A stretch of DNA of 64,000 bases from the NCBI RefSeq assembly GCF_000346465.2, contig NC_034014.1, positions 24,980,810-25,044,809 of the forward strand. The letters are read 5' to 3'. Numbering within the stretch: position 1 is the first letter of the stretch; the number at the start of each line of letters is the position of its first letter. The notes under the pieces were generated by a model that searched no databases, was not told where the DNA came from, and worked only from the letters and a program-made list of their open reading frames with translations. This DNA is from Prunus persica (Eukaryota; Streptophyta; Magnoliopsida; Rosales; Rosaceae). The translations under genes and the position numbers were made by a program. This document shows, piece after piece, positions 47,861 through 60,192 of this stretch.

Positions 47861-49764
47861 ATGGCAAAAGACGGACCCAACTGGGATGGATTGCTCAAAT
47901 GGAGCCTCGCTCACTCTGATGGCACTCGCCCCAATCGCAATTTGAGGTACTTTTATCTCTGCGCCCCAAAAATCATACTAATTACGCAATTATTTGTAAT
48001 CCATGTATAGAAATACTCGAAAGCATGTGTGTGAAGACCAAATTGATTGGTTTTTGGTTGTGTTTTTATAGCGAGGAGGATAGGAGATGGTTTATGGAAG
48101 CGATGCAATCGCAGAGTATTGACGTTGTGAAGCGCATGAAGGAGATAACACTTGTAATGCAAACTCCTGAGCAGGTTTTGGAAGCTCAAGGAGTTACTCC
48201 TGCTGATATTGAAGGTTTGTCTCCTTTTATTTAATAAAATATGAAATTTTCCTCCAAGTTTTTTTGTTGTTGTTGTTGTTTTTGTTTTGAATTTATGACA
48301 TATAATAAACTTTGTTGGTACTTCGTTTGGGTCTGTGGCAGATTTGTTGGATGAGTTGCAAGAGCATGTTGAGTCTATTGACATGGCCAATGGTAAAATT
48401 TCTGACCCTTTTCTTTGAACTGGACTTTTGCGATCATCTTATTTGGTGTGTGTTCTTTTGCATATTGATATTTGGGTCTTGTGCATTGTAACATTGGCTG
48501 TTAATTTGTCACAGATCTTCATTCCATTGGCGGTTTGGTCCCTCTTCTTGGTTACCTGAAGAATTCCCATGCTAATATCCGAGCAAAGGCTGCAGAAGTT
48601 GTGACCACTATTGTCCAGAACAACCCCAAGAGCCAACAATTGGTCGTGGAAGCAAATGGCTTAGAATATCTGTTTTCTAATCTCACATCCGACCCTGATG
48701 TGACTGTTCGAACCAAAGCGCTCGGCGCAATTTCCTGTAAGTACTACATTTAGTATTATGATGAACTGTGTTTGCTGTTTAGTCATGTAAATAGTTGTGT
48801 TTTTCTAGTTTTGTCCTGTCGTGAAAGGATATTGATGTAGCTTTTGCTTTGCAAATGAATGACCTTTTCAGCTTTAATCCGGCACAACAAACCTGGTAGC
48901 ATTGCATTTCGTCTAGCAAATGGTTATGCAGCCTTGAGAGATGCTTTATCTTCTGACAACGTGAGATTCCAGAGGTAATTGTGTGTTACAAGGATTTTGT
49001 TATTTCTTCAGTTCATGTTTTGCTTTGGGCCATTTTGTTAATATGTTTTTTGGGGGAATTAAAACATATTAATGAAATTGAATAATTCATATATTTGGAA
49101 ATCTTCACATGTTTGTATGCCTTCATTTTTGCCTCATTTAGTGTCCCAATAATGAATTTCTTCTGAAAATTAACCATTTTTCAGGAAAGCCCTGAACTTG
49201 ATTCAGTTCCTACTGCACGAGAATAGCTCTGATTGCAATGTAGTAAGTGAGCTAGGGTTTCCACGCATAATGTTGCACCTTGCCTCTAGCGAAGATCTAG
49301 AAGTACGAGAAGCTGCACTCCGGGGCCTTCTTGAGCTTGCTCGAGACAAAACTGATGGGTCCACTAGTGGTTTAGCTGATGAAGATGAGAAATTGAAGCA
49401 ACTTCTTCAAGAGCGAATTAAAGGTATTAGTTCAATGTCTCCTGAAGATCTTGGGGCAGCTAAAGAGGAGAGGCAGCTGGTAGACTCCCTCTGGAATGCC
49501 TGCTACAACGAGCCATCTTCTCTTCGTGAGAATGGGCTTCTTGTGCTTCCAGGGGAAGATGCACCACCACCTGATGTTGCAAGCAAGGTTTTTGAACCTC
49601 GTCTTAGAGCTTTTGCTCCAAATCCTGCAGATAAAAACCCTGGTACCGAGAAGAAAGAAACTCCTCCTCTGCTGCTAGGTGCAGGTCCTCCACCGGAAGC
49701 TGCAAATGTTCAAGGTAGTTCTACTACCAGAGATGATGCCAATGGGAGCTCTCAGACAAATTAG
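47861..49764 (+). CDS. FES1A: Hsp70 nucleotide-exchange factor Fes1A
   Basis: Cytosolic armadillo-type factor that releases ADP from Hsp70 and is needed for acquired thermotolerance in Arabidopsis. Six exons: 47861-47946, 48072-48214, 48342-48392, 48515-48736, 48872-48974, 49185-49764, giving 394 aa. N-terminus MAKDGPNWDGLLKWSLAHSD has the Fes1 signature, followed by SEEDRRWFMEAMQSQSIDVVKRMKEI. Armadillo repeats run from GGLVPLLGYLKNSHANIRAKAAEVV to EDLEVREAALRGLLELAR. The C-terminal region is Pro-rich and ends with DDANGSSQTN. Arabidopsis Fes1A is slightly shorter (about 360 aa). A broken duplicate of the last 150 bp of the coding region and the 3' UTR is present at 51296-51690. Confidence 0.94.
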
Positions 49765-50055
49765 TAATGTAGCTGTGGCTGTTTTTGTTGCCTCTATTTA
49801 ATCAGCTCACGGAACCAGTGTACTGTATCATACACTCGGTTGTAATTTCGTTCATTCCATTCCCCCATACCCCTTGTATTTCTCTTTAGATTCAAAAGTT
49901 TTTTGCTTTGCATAGTATCACATTTTGTTAGCTGTTGAGCGTGGTATTAATGAAAACAAGGTTTTTGTTGTTTCTTAGCTGAGCAGAACATAATTTGGGT
50001 TTGGCAACTTGAACTTTGAAGTGCACTATCGATGGCACAAAGTGCATAAGATTTA

Positions 50056-50240
50056 TCGGCTTTTAATCACAAATGGTCCTTGACGTTTGTGAAATTATCA
50101 CTTTTCGACCTTAACGTTTTTTGTGTGACACTAATGGTCCTTAAATTTTCTGTTAAGTTGTTGACGTGGCACGTGTGGAGCCCACACATTCAATAAAATA
50201 AAATATATTTTAAATATTTTAAAACTTAAATCCATAAAAA
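50056..50240. repeat. Dispersed-repeat-like sequence
   Basis: A stretch with paired phrases 'aaatggtccttgacgtttgtg' (shortened) and 'ctaatggtccttaaattt', of a kind common in plant dispersed repeats. It sits exactly between the Fes1A 3' flank and the first dioxygenase remnant. Element class not identified. Confidence 0.35.
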
Positions 50241-50264
50241 AGAAAAAGAAAAGTACCTGCACCC

Positions 50265-50394
50265 TGCATCCTGCATTCTTTGGCTCGTCTTCTTCATTCC
50301 TAATTATGAGGAATTTTTCAGGGACCTGCGAAGGGTCACTCTTTACCAGTTCTTGAACATTTGGTACATATGCCATATCAGGGTTTGAACTCAT
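50265..50394 (-). pseudogene. Exon 1 remnant of SRG1-like dioxygenase
   Basis: On the minus strand an ATG at 50394 starts MSSNPDMAYVPNVQELVKSD and continues QVPEKFLIIRNEEDEPK before losing similarity to the active copies near 50265. Exons 2-4 expected at lower coordinates are absent. It keeps the full start region that copy A has lost, so it is the better guide to the ancestral start. Confidence 0.8.
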
Positions 50395-50999
50395 GTTTAT
50401 TTCTTGTTCTAAATGCTTCAGGTCAATTGTTGCAGATTGGTTACCTTTAATGGAGGAGGAGAATGATTTGTTTTTTTTGCGGGTGCAGATCATGTGCGAG
50501 AAAAACCATATGTATACATATTGTTATATATTCTATAATTGCGATAGTGACAGAAATATTTGTTTAAACGTTTCATAAGAAAACATTTGATCACCTGCTC
50601 TTGTCCGTGAGCATGGCCAATAATATTAAACTCCATAAAATATAGAGTTAGTGCAAATTTCTTTTCGTGTTGTTATAATTTTTTAATTGTATGTATATTT
50701 ATAAACGAGCTATTAATTTAGTGATACTTTTATGCTTCAAATTTGAATTTCATATTCCTCATTGATTAAAAAAACTGCATCCATCATATATATTTTGGAC
50801 TAAAAATAAGCATGAATACAACCAGTTCACATGATCAGGGAACGCTTTTAGGTGCCTGTGAGCTCCAAATTCATGACAGCCACTGGATTAATCCAACGGT
50901 CGATAGTGTTAACCACCTAAAAAAACCAAAAGGACCCACAAAAGAGTGCATATATAGAGGATATGCTTGGTGCAATTTCCTATTTGAATAACAAGCCCC

Positions 51000-51292
51000 A
51001 CTTAAAGTCATCATGAAAAACTTTATTTAGTTTTCTTTTTCTGGCTTTCCCTTTCAAAATAGATGCGGATCCTTTGCTTTGTTAACTTCAAATCTTTGTA
51101 GTTTCAATGCGTGCCTTCCCCCATAAGTTTCCCCTTCAAGGAACTCCCCAGATAATCTCCATATATTTGACCTACTTGTACATCCGAGACCTTGAAGTGG
51201 CAAAAGAAATGATGCATATTTAAGATATCCCTCGCTTTGTTCAGTTGTGACAGCTCTATGGTCAATGCTCTTGTACTTCCTCCATATCTGTC
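51000..51292 (-). pseudogene. Exon 4 remnant of SRG1-like dioxygenase
   Basis: The sequence aligns with the last exon and 3' flank of copies A-D: 'gacagctctatggtcaatgctcttgtactt' (two parts) and 'gataatctccatat' are recognisable. The expected SNGK is shortened, IEHR has become IDHR, and frame breaks follow HRAVTTE. No exons 1-3 are attached; the similarity ends abruptly and passes into a Fes1A-derived sequence. Confidence 0.85.
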
Positions 51293-51295
51293 ATA

Positions 51296-51690
51296 GCATA
51301 GAACTTTTGCCCCAAATCCTGCTGATAGAAACCCCCGTACCGCGAGATGAAAGAAACTCCTCCTTTGCTGCTAGGTGCAGTTCAGGTCCTCCACCAGAAG
51401 CTGCAAATGTTCAAGGCAGTTCTAGTGCCATAATGATGCCAATGGGAGCTTGTCTCTTAAATTAGCTCATGGAGCCTGTTTACTGCATCACATATTTTGT
51501 TGTCATTTCGTTCATTCCATTCCCCCTTACCCCGCTAATTTTTATTTCTCTTTAGATTCAAGCGTTTTTTTTTGCTTTGCATATTATCACATTTTGTTAG
51601 TTGTTTCATAGCTGAGCAGAAAACAATTTGAGGTTTGGCAGCTTGAACTTGGAATGGCACAAAGTGCATAAGATTCATTTTATTTATAAA
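51296..51690 (+). pseudogene. Duplicated 3' end of Fes1A
   Basis: Matches the end of Fes1A: 'cttttgccccaaatcctgc', 'ggtcctccaccagaagctgc' and 'gatgccaatgggagct' correspond to 49609-49764, with small indels that break the frame. The similarity runs through the 3' UTR ('ttcgttcattccattccccc') to 'gcacaaagtgcataagatt', equivalent to about 50055. No upstream Fes1A exons are present. Confidence 0.9.
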
Positions 51691-51837
51691 AAAGAAGAAG
51701 GGAGAACTGCATATTGTTACAGCCACAGAAAAATCAAAATCAAGATGCTTGATGACGTTTTATTAACAAGCCACTCAAAGTCATCAACGAAGACTTGATT
51801 TAACTTTTGTCTGGCTTTTGAAAATTGAAATATTTGC

Positions 51838-53446
51838 TCAACTTCCAGTCTTGGCCATTTCAGTGTGTGTCTTTCCCTTCAGTTTATTCTTCAAGGCAGT
51901 CGTCAGATAATCTCCATATTTGACTTTCTTGTACGTTCTTGACGACTCCACCATATGATCAAATGGTCCAACTTCCACGTCAACATGCGGGAAAAGAAAT
52001 GAAGCATAAGATATCCTGAGTTTGCCTGAGTTTGCCACAGCTCTATGTTCAATGCTCTTGTACTTCCCATTGCTCCATATCTGTCATAACAATAAGAACA
52101 ATGAAGCTTAAGCAAAATAATGCACTTCTTTTGTATAGTTCAATTAGCATTCGTACCTCAATAGCATCTCCCACATTCACAACGAGAGCGTTTGGAATTG
52201 GCTTCACCGGCACCCATTCACCTTCTTTTCGAATATGTAACCCGGTTACATTGTCTTCTTGCATCAGTATGGTTATGGTGCTTGCGTCCGAGTGTGGACT
52301 TAGACCTAGTACTTTATCAGGCATGGAGCATGGAGGAATGTAGTTCACACGCAGAGTTTGGAGCAACTCTTTATGTAGTTCAAGAAGAGTATGCTTCTCC
52401 ATCCCCATAATTAAAGATAGAGACCTCGGGAGCTCCTCTCCAACTCTTTTAACTTCACTTGAATATGCCTCAATAGCCTCCCTTCATCATGATCCACACA
52501 ACACAACATGTATCAAAGAATTGCAAGTTAATTAGAGTTTATCACTAGCACGTGCGCTGACGACTTTGAATTGTTGATTGATGTGATGCTCGCAAGTATT
52601 TGAGGTTCACACCCATATAAACTGTGATTGGTCAACCATCTTCAAAAAATATTTTCCAAAAATAATCAAGTAGAATGTAGTACATGAACATACATGCCAC
52701 TAGCTAGTGTTTTCAAATTTCAAAAAATTAACAAAACTTTCCACTTGTTCTGAGTTTAGGGTTCAGTTTAGAAACATTACTTGTATCCCTCTGGCTCTGT
52801 TGGCCAAGAGTTAAGCATCCTGTATTGGGCTGGATAAAGAGTGAGAACCAGTTGGTCAGACCAGTCCATTGTCTCCCCTCGGGTAACACCATCGACTTGC
52901 CCGTAACCTTGAAACCCACCGGATGCCATACGAATCTTGTTCTTCTCTTCCAACGGAAGTTGAAAGAACTTGGCCGTCGCATACTTCATCTCCTGCAACA
53001 CTTCTGCTACCACTCCATGATTCACAACCTATGCATGCAAAGTTTGATTTATATGTAACTTGAAAAATGTCCATTGACTCAAACACTATCACACACAAAG
53101 CATCATGAGAAATGCCTGAATTCGTGTGGTCATATCATAGTTTGACAAATACAAACATTTCTCTAGCAACATAAGTTTGATGGATACTAAAATGATAAAA
53201 TATTCAGTTTGGAGTACATAACGCTACCAATTAGGATATGATCACCTGAAAGAATCCCCATTCTTTGCAAGCCTGGTCCAGTTTGTCAAGCTCCTCTTTC
53301 TGCCCTCTAGAGAGCAGAGAAAGATCAATGATAGGGATCTTCGAAGAAAGATCACTCTTTGGCTCGTCTTCTTCATTCCTATCTACGAGGAATTTTTCAG
53401 GGACCTGCCAAGGGTCACTCTTGACCAGTTCTTGAACACTTGCCAT
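51838..53446 (-). CDS. SRG1-like 2OG-Fe(II) dioxygenase, array copy A
   Basis: Plant DOXC-class oxygenase related to SRG1 and codeine/norcoclaurine-type enzymes; substrate unknown. Four exons: 53446-53246, 53028-52781, 52481-52157, 52080-51838, giving 338 aa. The Fe ligands are present (HSD in LSPHSDASTITIL; His in IEHRAV), as is the 2OG-binding RIS of LRISYASF. Two oddities. The ancestral ATG, still visible just upstream, is followed by an extra TTCA that shifts the frame to a stop, so translation must begin at a downstream ATG (MASVQELVKSD). The motif N-Y-Y-P-P-C seen in copies C/D is NYIPPC here, removing a Tyr that contacts 2OG in related enzymes. It may be a weakened or failing copy, although its exons are otherwise open. 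Confidence 0.85.
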
Positions 53447-54701
53447 ATCAGGGTTTGAATGAACTCATATGTTTCTTTCTTGCTCTAAATGCTCCAGGTC
53501 AATTGGTTGCAGATGGGTTACCTTTAATGGAGGAGGAGAAAGAGAGGGCTGAGCTACGTTATTCTATTTAGTGTATTTTTGTTAGGGTGCAGATCACGTG
53601 GGAGATATAGTATATATAATGTTCTCTATATAATTGAGTGTAGGCAGGAATGTTTGTTTAAAGGTGTGTTCTATTATTATAAGAAAACATTGCTTTACCT
53701 TTATCCCAGCTCTGTTCGGTGGTGATACATTGCTTTACTCATGAAATTTTCTAAAATGCCAACAATATTCTTATCACTTTAAACAAATTACATCAATTAT
53801 CCTTCATCTTCTTTCTCACACACGCCTGCACCCTCGAATAATAATATGGTAAAGAGATTCTATTTAAACCCCTACATCTTTCCATTTGCAAAACAGACTG
53901 CCCACAAAAACAAAAACAGAAAAATATGATTCGGATGATGAGAGGAACTCAACTGTTTTTGGCAAACTCAGAAAAAGCTCTGTATAGCAGAGGAACCCGG
54001 AAGAAGAATGATATGTCATCTGGAAGAATAACAAGGCTGAGGATTGTTCAGCCCAATCTCGATCCAAAGAACATTAGGCATTTTCAGTTCTTCTTTTATT
54101 TATTTATTAAGGGAGAGAGGAAGGAAGATGAGACGTTGCCAATGATGAATGCATTTGAGAAACAGAAGCTACAATAGATAATAGAAGCTTCAAGAATATT
54201 TGAGGTGGCAAACATGCATACACAAGTTCACAACTTGTTATTTGTTTACCTTTATTATTTTATAGTTGAAATATTTTTGGGGTGTGTAATTTTTTGGTAC
54301 AAGCTTTGCATAAATGAAAGTGAAAATCTTTTCTTTACTAAATAGTTAAATAAATATTTATTTTCAGTATCATGTCTATTTAAGTCATTATATATAACTA
54401 TAACGCTTTTACATCATAGTTTATCAAACACTCAGAAAACTAATTTTTGTATCCACATCACTTTTAGCATTGATTTTTATCATATTAAATTTAAAAATAA
54501 TTATTTTCACAGCACTACAATGCCAAAACTAGCCCTTAAAACAAAAAGAACAACAAGAGGGAGTATATATATTATTGATATATGATATGGGATGCTCGAT
54601 GCTATTTCTTATTTTAATATAACAAGCCCACTCAAAGTCATCATGAAGAACCTTACTTCATTTCTTTTTTCTGGCTTTTGAAAATCAAGACATCTGCTTA
54701 A
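53447..54701. other. Spacer between copies A and B
   Basis: AT-rich. The end near 54500-54540 ('cactacaatgccaaaact' then 'agccctta') resembles the right end of the MITE-like element at 24707, suggesting a related element whose left end was not located. No gene recognised; the frame at 53926-54177 has no domain. Confidence 0.45.
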
Positions 54702-56429
54702 TTAACTTCCGATCTTGGCTGTTTCAATGTGTGCCTTGCCCTTAAGTTTCCCCTTCAAGGAATTCCCTAGATAATCTCCATATTTGACCTTCTTGTACCT
54801 CCGAGTCCCCAATGCCTCCACAATATGATCAAACGGCTCAACTTCCACATCTAGATGTGGCAAAAGAAATGATGCATAAGATATCCTCGCTTTGGTTTCA
54901 GTTGTGACAGCTCTATGTTCAATGCTCTTGTACTTCCCATTACTCAAAATCTGTGTCATAAAGCTTAAATTATAGTATAGTGATAAACTTTTGGTTGGGT
55001 TCGTAACACCGCGATCAGAGTATTAATAAATATATAAATATTATAACATGAATAAGCTGATAATTCCATGCCACGGTATTACAATCACATCGAGCAAAGA
55101 AGTACTGTAATTACCTCAATAACATCTCCAACATTGACAACGAGAGCGTTTGGAATTGGCTTCACGGGAACCCATTCTCCTTCTTTTCTAATCTGCAATC
55201 CGGTTACATTGTCTTCTTGCATGAGTATGGTTATGGTGCCTGTGTCCGAGTGTGGACTTAGACCTAGCACTTTGTCAGGCATATGGCATGTAGGATAGTA
55301 GTTCACGCGCAAAACTTGGACCACTTCTTGATGTAGTTTAAGAAGAGCATCCTTCTCCATCCCCAAAGTGCAAGATAGAGACCTTAGGAGCTCATCTCCA
55401 ACTCTTTTTACTCCACTTGAATATGCCTCAATAGCATCCCTTCATCAATAAATTGGAAGTTATATATTGAGTTTAGCTAGCTTCAATTGCATGCGCATGT
55501 GGGTAATTTTCAACTATTGAAAGTTAGTAAACATTAATTTCAACAAAATTAAACTCAATTCCATTAAGATTCGAAGCATCATTAGATCTCATATCTATTA
55601 CAAGTACATCATCAACATGGACTAGTGTTTTCAAATGAGAAGAAATTGACAATGTGCCTACTTCGTATTCCCTAAGTTGAGTTTAGAAACATTACTTGAA
55701 TCCCTCTGGTGAGGTTGGCCAAAACTTGAGCTTTCTATGGTGGGATGGATAAACACTGAGAAACAGTGCGTCAGACCAGTCCAGTGTCTGCCCTTGGGAA
55801 GCTGCATAGGCTTGGCCGTAGCCTTGAAAGTCGTCCGACGGCATGCGAATTTTGTTCTTTTCTTCTAACGGAAGTTCAAAGAACTTGGCCGTAGCATCCT
55901 TCATTTCCTGCAACACTTCGGTTGCCACTCCATGATTTACCACCTACAATTAATATATAATATTCTAATATCATAACTCAAAAAAAAAAAAAAAAGAAAT
56001 CCAATAATTCAGAAAGTTGGGATTCCGATATCATACAATAAATGTTCTCTTACCAGACTGTTTGACAATATACAGTGTCTATATTGCGAGACTTTAAATT
56101 TGGGTTACGAATAAGATGACTACATAGATCTATTTGTCTGACCAAAAAAAAAAATGGCGCAGTTATTTTTAGGATACGATCACCTGAAAGAATCCCCATT
56201 CTTTGCAAGCCTGGTCTAGTTTGTTAAGCTCCTCCTTGTGTCCTCTTGAGAGCAGAGAAAGATCAACAATAGGAATCTCAGAAGAAAGATGACATGTATC
56301 CGCAGTATTATTTGACTTGCCTTCTTCTTCATTCCTAATTATGAGGAAATTTTCAGGGATCTGCGAAGGGTCACTCCTCACAATTTCTTGAACATTTGGT
56401 GCAAATGCTATATCAGGGGTTGAACTCAT
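54702..56429 (-). CDS. SRG1-like 2OG-Fe(II) dioxygenase, array copy B
   Basis: Four exons: 56429-56184, 55943-55696, 55439-55115, 54950-54702, giving 355 aa. Exons 2 and 3 are 248 and 325 nt, as in every copy of the array. The start MSSTPDIAFAPNVQEIVRSD is the conserved one. Domain DIOX_N includes PIVDLSLLSRGHKEE and KEWGFFQVVNHGV. Catalytic features are HSDTGTITILMQED, IEHRAV and ARISYASF. The substrate-side motif reads NYYPTC. Probable cytosolic specialised-metabolism enzyme; no substrate can be inferred. Confidence 0.92.
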
Positions 56430-57815
56430 GTTTCTCTCGGTTCTAAAAAAAATTAGTGCTCCAACTAGGGGTTTCAGATGAGTTGTCTTCAATGGAGGAG
56501 GAGTGTTGGCCTTCTAGTAATGTAGAATCTCTATTGATTTAGGTAGGCCAATTGGTCTTCTATTTTTCATCTCTTGGTAGGTTAGCTATTTGCTACCCAC
56601 TCTTTGTTAATTGTTACATAGCCAAAGTCAGTGGACTTGGCTGTGCGTTTCCAGTCACTAATCTCATGGACTTTTCTAGATTACACTGTAACCTTCATTC
56701 ATATTTGTGGCCATGGAAAAACCGACATTGCATCTTCTACCAAATTCAATCGACATCTTGGTGAGTATTAGGTAGAAACAGGGGGATTGGGTTGCTTTTA
56801 TGCTTATCACTGTGTTGGTGTTAGGTAAAAGTCTTTGTCTTGCTTTTTTCTTACTTTTGTCGCCCATGAAATATATTTGCGATAATATTTAAGTCCACAA
56901 GTTCCAAATTTCTTCCAATGATTGTGAGAAATTTAATATAATATTTTTAATATAAATTTTCTATTTGAACGGAAATTAATAAAATTTATTGGATTAAAGA
57001 CATGACCCTTAGGTTATTATAATGGCCTATCTTCAATTTGGGGATGATAATGTGTCTGGAACCTTATTAGAGACCTAGGGATGCATTGTTTGCTTTTTCA
57101 GATTGGGATACCTTTTTAGAAAGGGTATTTCATTATCTATAAATAGAACAATCCTCCTGCAGTTTTATGATTCAATCAATTCACTACCTATAGACTTCCA
57201 TCTATAGAGAGCATTAGAGTTTTCATATTCACAAAGAGAGGTTCTTGAATAATTTGGTTCAAAGTTCCTTGTAAATTGCAGTGCTTTTTTCACAAAGAGG
57301 GGAGTCGAATGCTAGTAAACCATAAGCACCAATGTGGAGCGTAATTCGTCTTAAGATTAGAGTATCCAACACTTGTCTCGACTCAATTAAAGTTCTTCTA
57401 ATTCAATTCTCCTTTTGTAAAAGTCTGTTATGTTTGCAATATTTATTTGTTTATTTTATAACAATTTATCACTCATATTTCCAACAATGAATTCATGATT
57501 TTGAGCTGCAATTATCAATGCTAATAGGACCCTTAGCTAGAAAAAGTAAAGAAGGAATTTCAGGAATTAAAAGGACATTTTCAATCATAAGAAAACCTCT
57601 GTACTCGACTACTGAGTACTTATACAATTCCACTAGCCTAGACACGTGGCTAGCCAGCTGGAAGGTCCTATCAAATGCATATGCATGTATAGTTACATAA
57701 ACGTTTTTAGTGTATAAAATATAAGAAACTTATAACTCAATTATGATGGAAGCCTTGGTTTTAATTTTTCTTTCTCCTTTTCCCTCTGGCTTTTGAAAAT
57801 TAAAACATCTGCTAA
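56430..57815. other. Spacer between copies B and C
   Basis: Presumed promoter of copy B and 3' flank of copy C. AT-rich, no supported gene or RNA. Confidence 0.5.
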
Positions 57816-59359
57816 TCAACTTTCAATCCTCGCCGTCTGAATGTGTGCCTTCCCATTGATTTTCTTCTTAAACGCTTGCCTCAGATAATCTCCAAATCTG
57901 ACTTTCTTGTACATCCGAACGGACCCTGTCGACTCCACCATGTAATCAAATGGTTCAACTTCCACATCGTCATTTGGCAAAAGAAATGATGCATATGACA
58001 ATCTCGCCTTACTTTCGGTTGTCACAACTCTGTGTTCAATGCTCTTGTACTTCCCATTACTCCATATCTGTCATAAAAAGAACAAATGTGAAGCTTAGAA
58101 AACCTTGTTCTCTTTTGTAGTTTTCTTTTTCTGCCCAATAACACTTTTTGTAACCTCTTTCTTTACCTCAATAGCATCTCCAACATTCACAACGAGAGCG
58201 TTTGGAATTGGCTTCACCGGAACCCATTCTCCCGCTTGTCGAATCTGTAACCCGGTCGCATTGTCTTCTTGCAAAAGTATTGTTATTGAGTTTTTGTCCG
58301 AGTGAGGACTTAGACCTAGTACTTTATCAGGCATGCAACATTGAGGATAGTAGTTCACCCGCAAAGCTTGGAGCAACTCTTTATGCAGTCCAAGAAGAGT
58401 GTCCCTCTCCATCCCCATAATTATAGATAGAGACCTTAGGAGCTCCTCTCCAACTTTTTTAACTTCACTAGAATACACCTCAATAACCTCCCTTCACAAA
58501 TACAACAATTGAAAACATAGACATTAGAATTTAGTTCAGTCTTTCATGCAAGTAAGTGACTATAAACCGTGGATCGTGTGTGAATCCCATGTCGGGGAAT
58601 TAAAGTCTTGCATAATAGTTTAAAGGAACTTGCGCCTCTTCACCTATGCCCAATTAATTTTGGGTTGAATACTCACATTCTAATATATTTCATTGGAGTC
58701 ATTAGTATTAACAAATTTGAAGAAACAATACTCTGTTTTTCCCCTGATTTTTAGAAACTTACTTGAATTCCTTTGGTGTGGTTGGCCAAAGCTTGAGCTT
58801 TCTATACCGGGACGGGTAAACAAAGAGACTCAGTGAGTCAGACCAGTCCAGTATTTGCTTTTCTGAGACCACATGGGTATGCCCGTAGCCTTGTATGTCA
58901 TCTGGTGGCATAGCAATCTTATTCTTCTCTTCCAACTCAAGCTCAAAGAACTCTGCCGCAGCATCCTTCATGGCCTGCAACACTTCTGTTGCCACTCCAT
59001 GATTTACCATCTGCAGAAAAGTTTATTTAACTTAGATATGAAATAATATTATATATATATATATGTATATGTATATGTATGTACTCAATAGGGTAAATAA
59101 CCTGAAAAAATCCCCATTCTTTGCAAGCCAGGTCAAGTTTCTTAAGCTCCTCCTTGTGCCCTTTTGAGAGCAGAGAGAAATCAATGATAGGAACCTCAGA
59201 AGAAAGATGACTAATATGATCTCCACACTTTGGCAAGTCTTCTTCATTCCTAATAAGGTATCTTTCAGGTACCAGCAAAGGGTCACTCCTTACTATTTCT
59301 TGAACATTTGGTGCTGGAAGAGATGAGCCATAAGCCGGTGCATCGGGGTTCGAAGCCAT
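57816..59359 (-). CDS. SRG1-like 2OG-Fe(II) dioxygenase, array copy C
   Basis: Four exons: 59359-59102, 59010-58763, 58491-58167, 58067-57816, giving 360 aa. Start MASNPDAPAYGSSLPAPNVQ has a longer N-terminal extension than B. Exon 2 begins MVNHGVATEVLQAMKDAAAE. Fe and cosubstrate residues are intact: HSDKNSITILLQED, VEHR-type His (IEHRVV) and ARLSYASF. NYYPQC carries the conserved Tyr pair. The C-terminal exon is 252 nt, three more than copy B. Function by family only. Confidence 0.92.
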
Positions 59360-60192
59360 CTCTGTAAATCTAACTCTAACTGCTAAGCACCCAGATCTGA
59401 TAGAACAAATATGCAAGCTCTAAATGGTCTCTGATTAGTTTTTGTTTGTATGCTAAGGGGATCTTCATCTACCCTGATTTTAATATTTCTACATATTTTG
59501 ACTTTAGTTAGAAACTTGGATTTCTTTTTTATTAATGATTTTTGGAGGTTAATGTGCAGTCTTATTCTGCATTTCACTGGAAATTGAATATTAATATTCA
59601 TCTCATGATTTTGGAGGTTTAATTAATGTCCACATGAGTTTGATTATGGCTAAGATATGCTTTAACTAATTCATCCCAAGGAGGTTTAACAATCCCCTCA
59701 AACAGTCAGGGTTTTGGCACAAAAACAACAGCAAAGAGAAGAACTAGCAAACCAGGGGAAAGGGAAATGGGGAAATGGATATAATAATGAGTGATGATAG
59801 GCTATAGGAGGAGCTCCTCCTTAAAACCAATGGAGTTTTCACACTCGTCAAATTCCAACAGCGTTGACAAAGTTTCAACAAAAAAGAAAAAAAAATTGAC
59901 ACATGTGAAAACCACATTGGTGGTAAGGAGGAGCTCCTCCTCAATTTTAAGGAGCCAAGCTTTTTCCTTATTATAATCCCCTGTAATTTGGCTTTGGCTA
60001 CTTGATTAGAAAGCTTACTATTAAAATTTTATAGGGTTTCTTTCCTACATAGACAAGAAACCAAAAACTGCATCCTTGATGATATATGCTATTTTTGTAT
60101 TACAAAAGGCACATAAACTGATTTGATCATTAGAGACTTGATTTAAGTCTTTTTATTTTCTCTGGTTTTCTAAAATAGAAACACCATCTTTC
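59360..60192. other. Spacer between copies C and D
   Basis: Contains a foldback element (59805-59941). No gene recognised. Confidence 0.55.
59805..59941. repeat. Foldback element with about 45-bp inverted arms
   Basis: Left arm 59805-59850 and right arm 59896-59941 are inverted copies separated by about 45 bp. Each arm contains the palindrome GGAGGAGCTCCTCC, then a near-identical 'aaccaat' block and 'gttttcaca'. The arms would form a long hairpin. It lies about 450 bp upstream of the copy C start codon. Confidence 0.85.
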
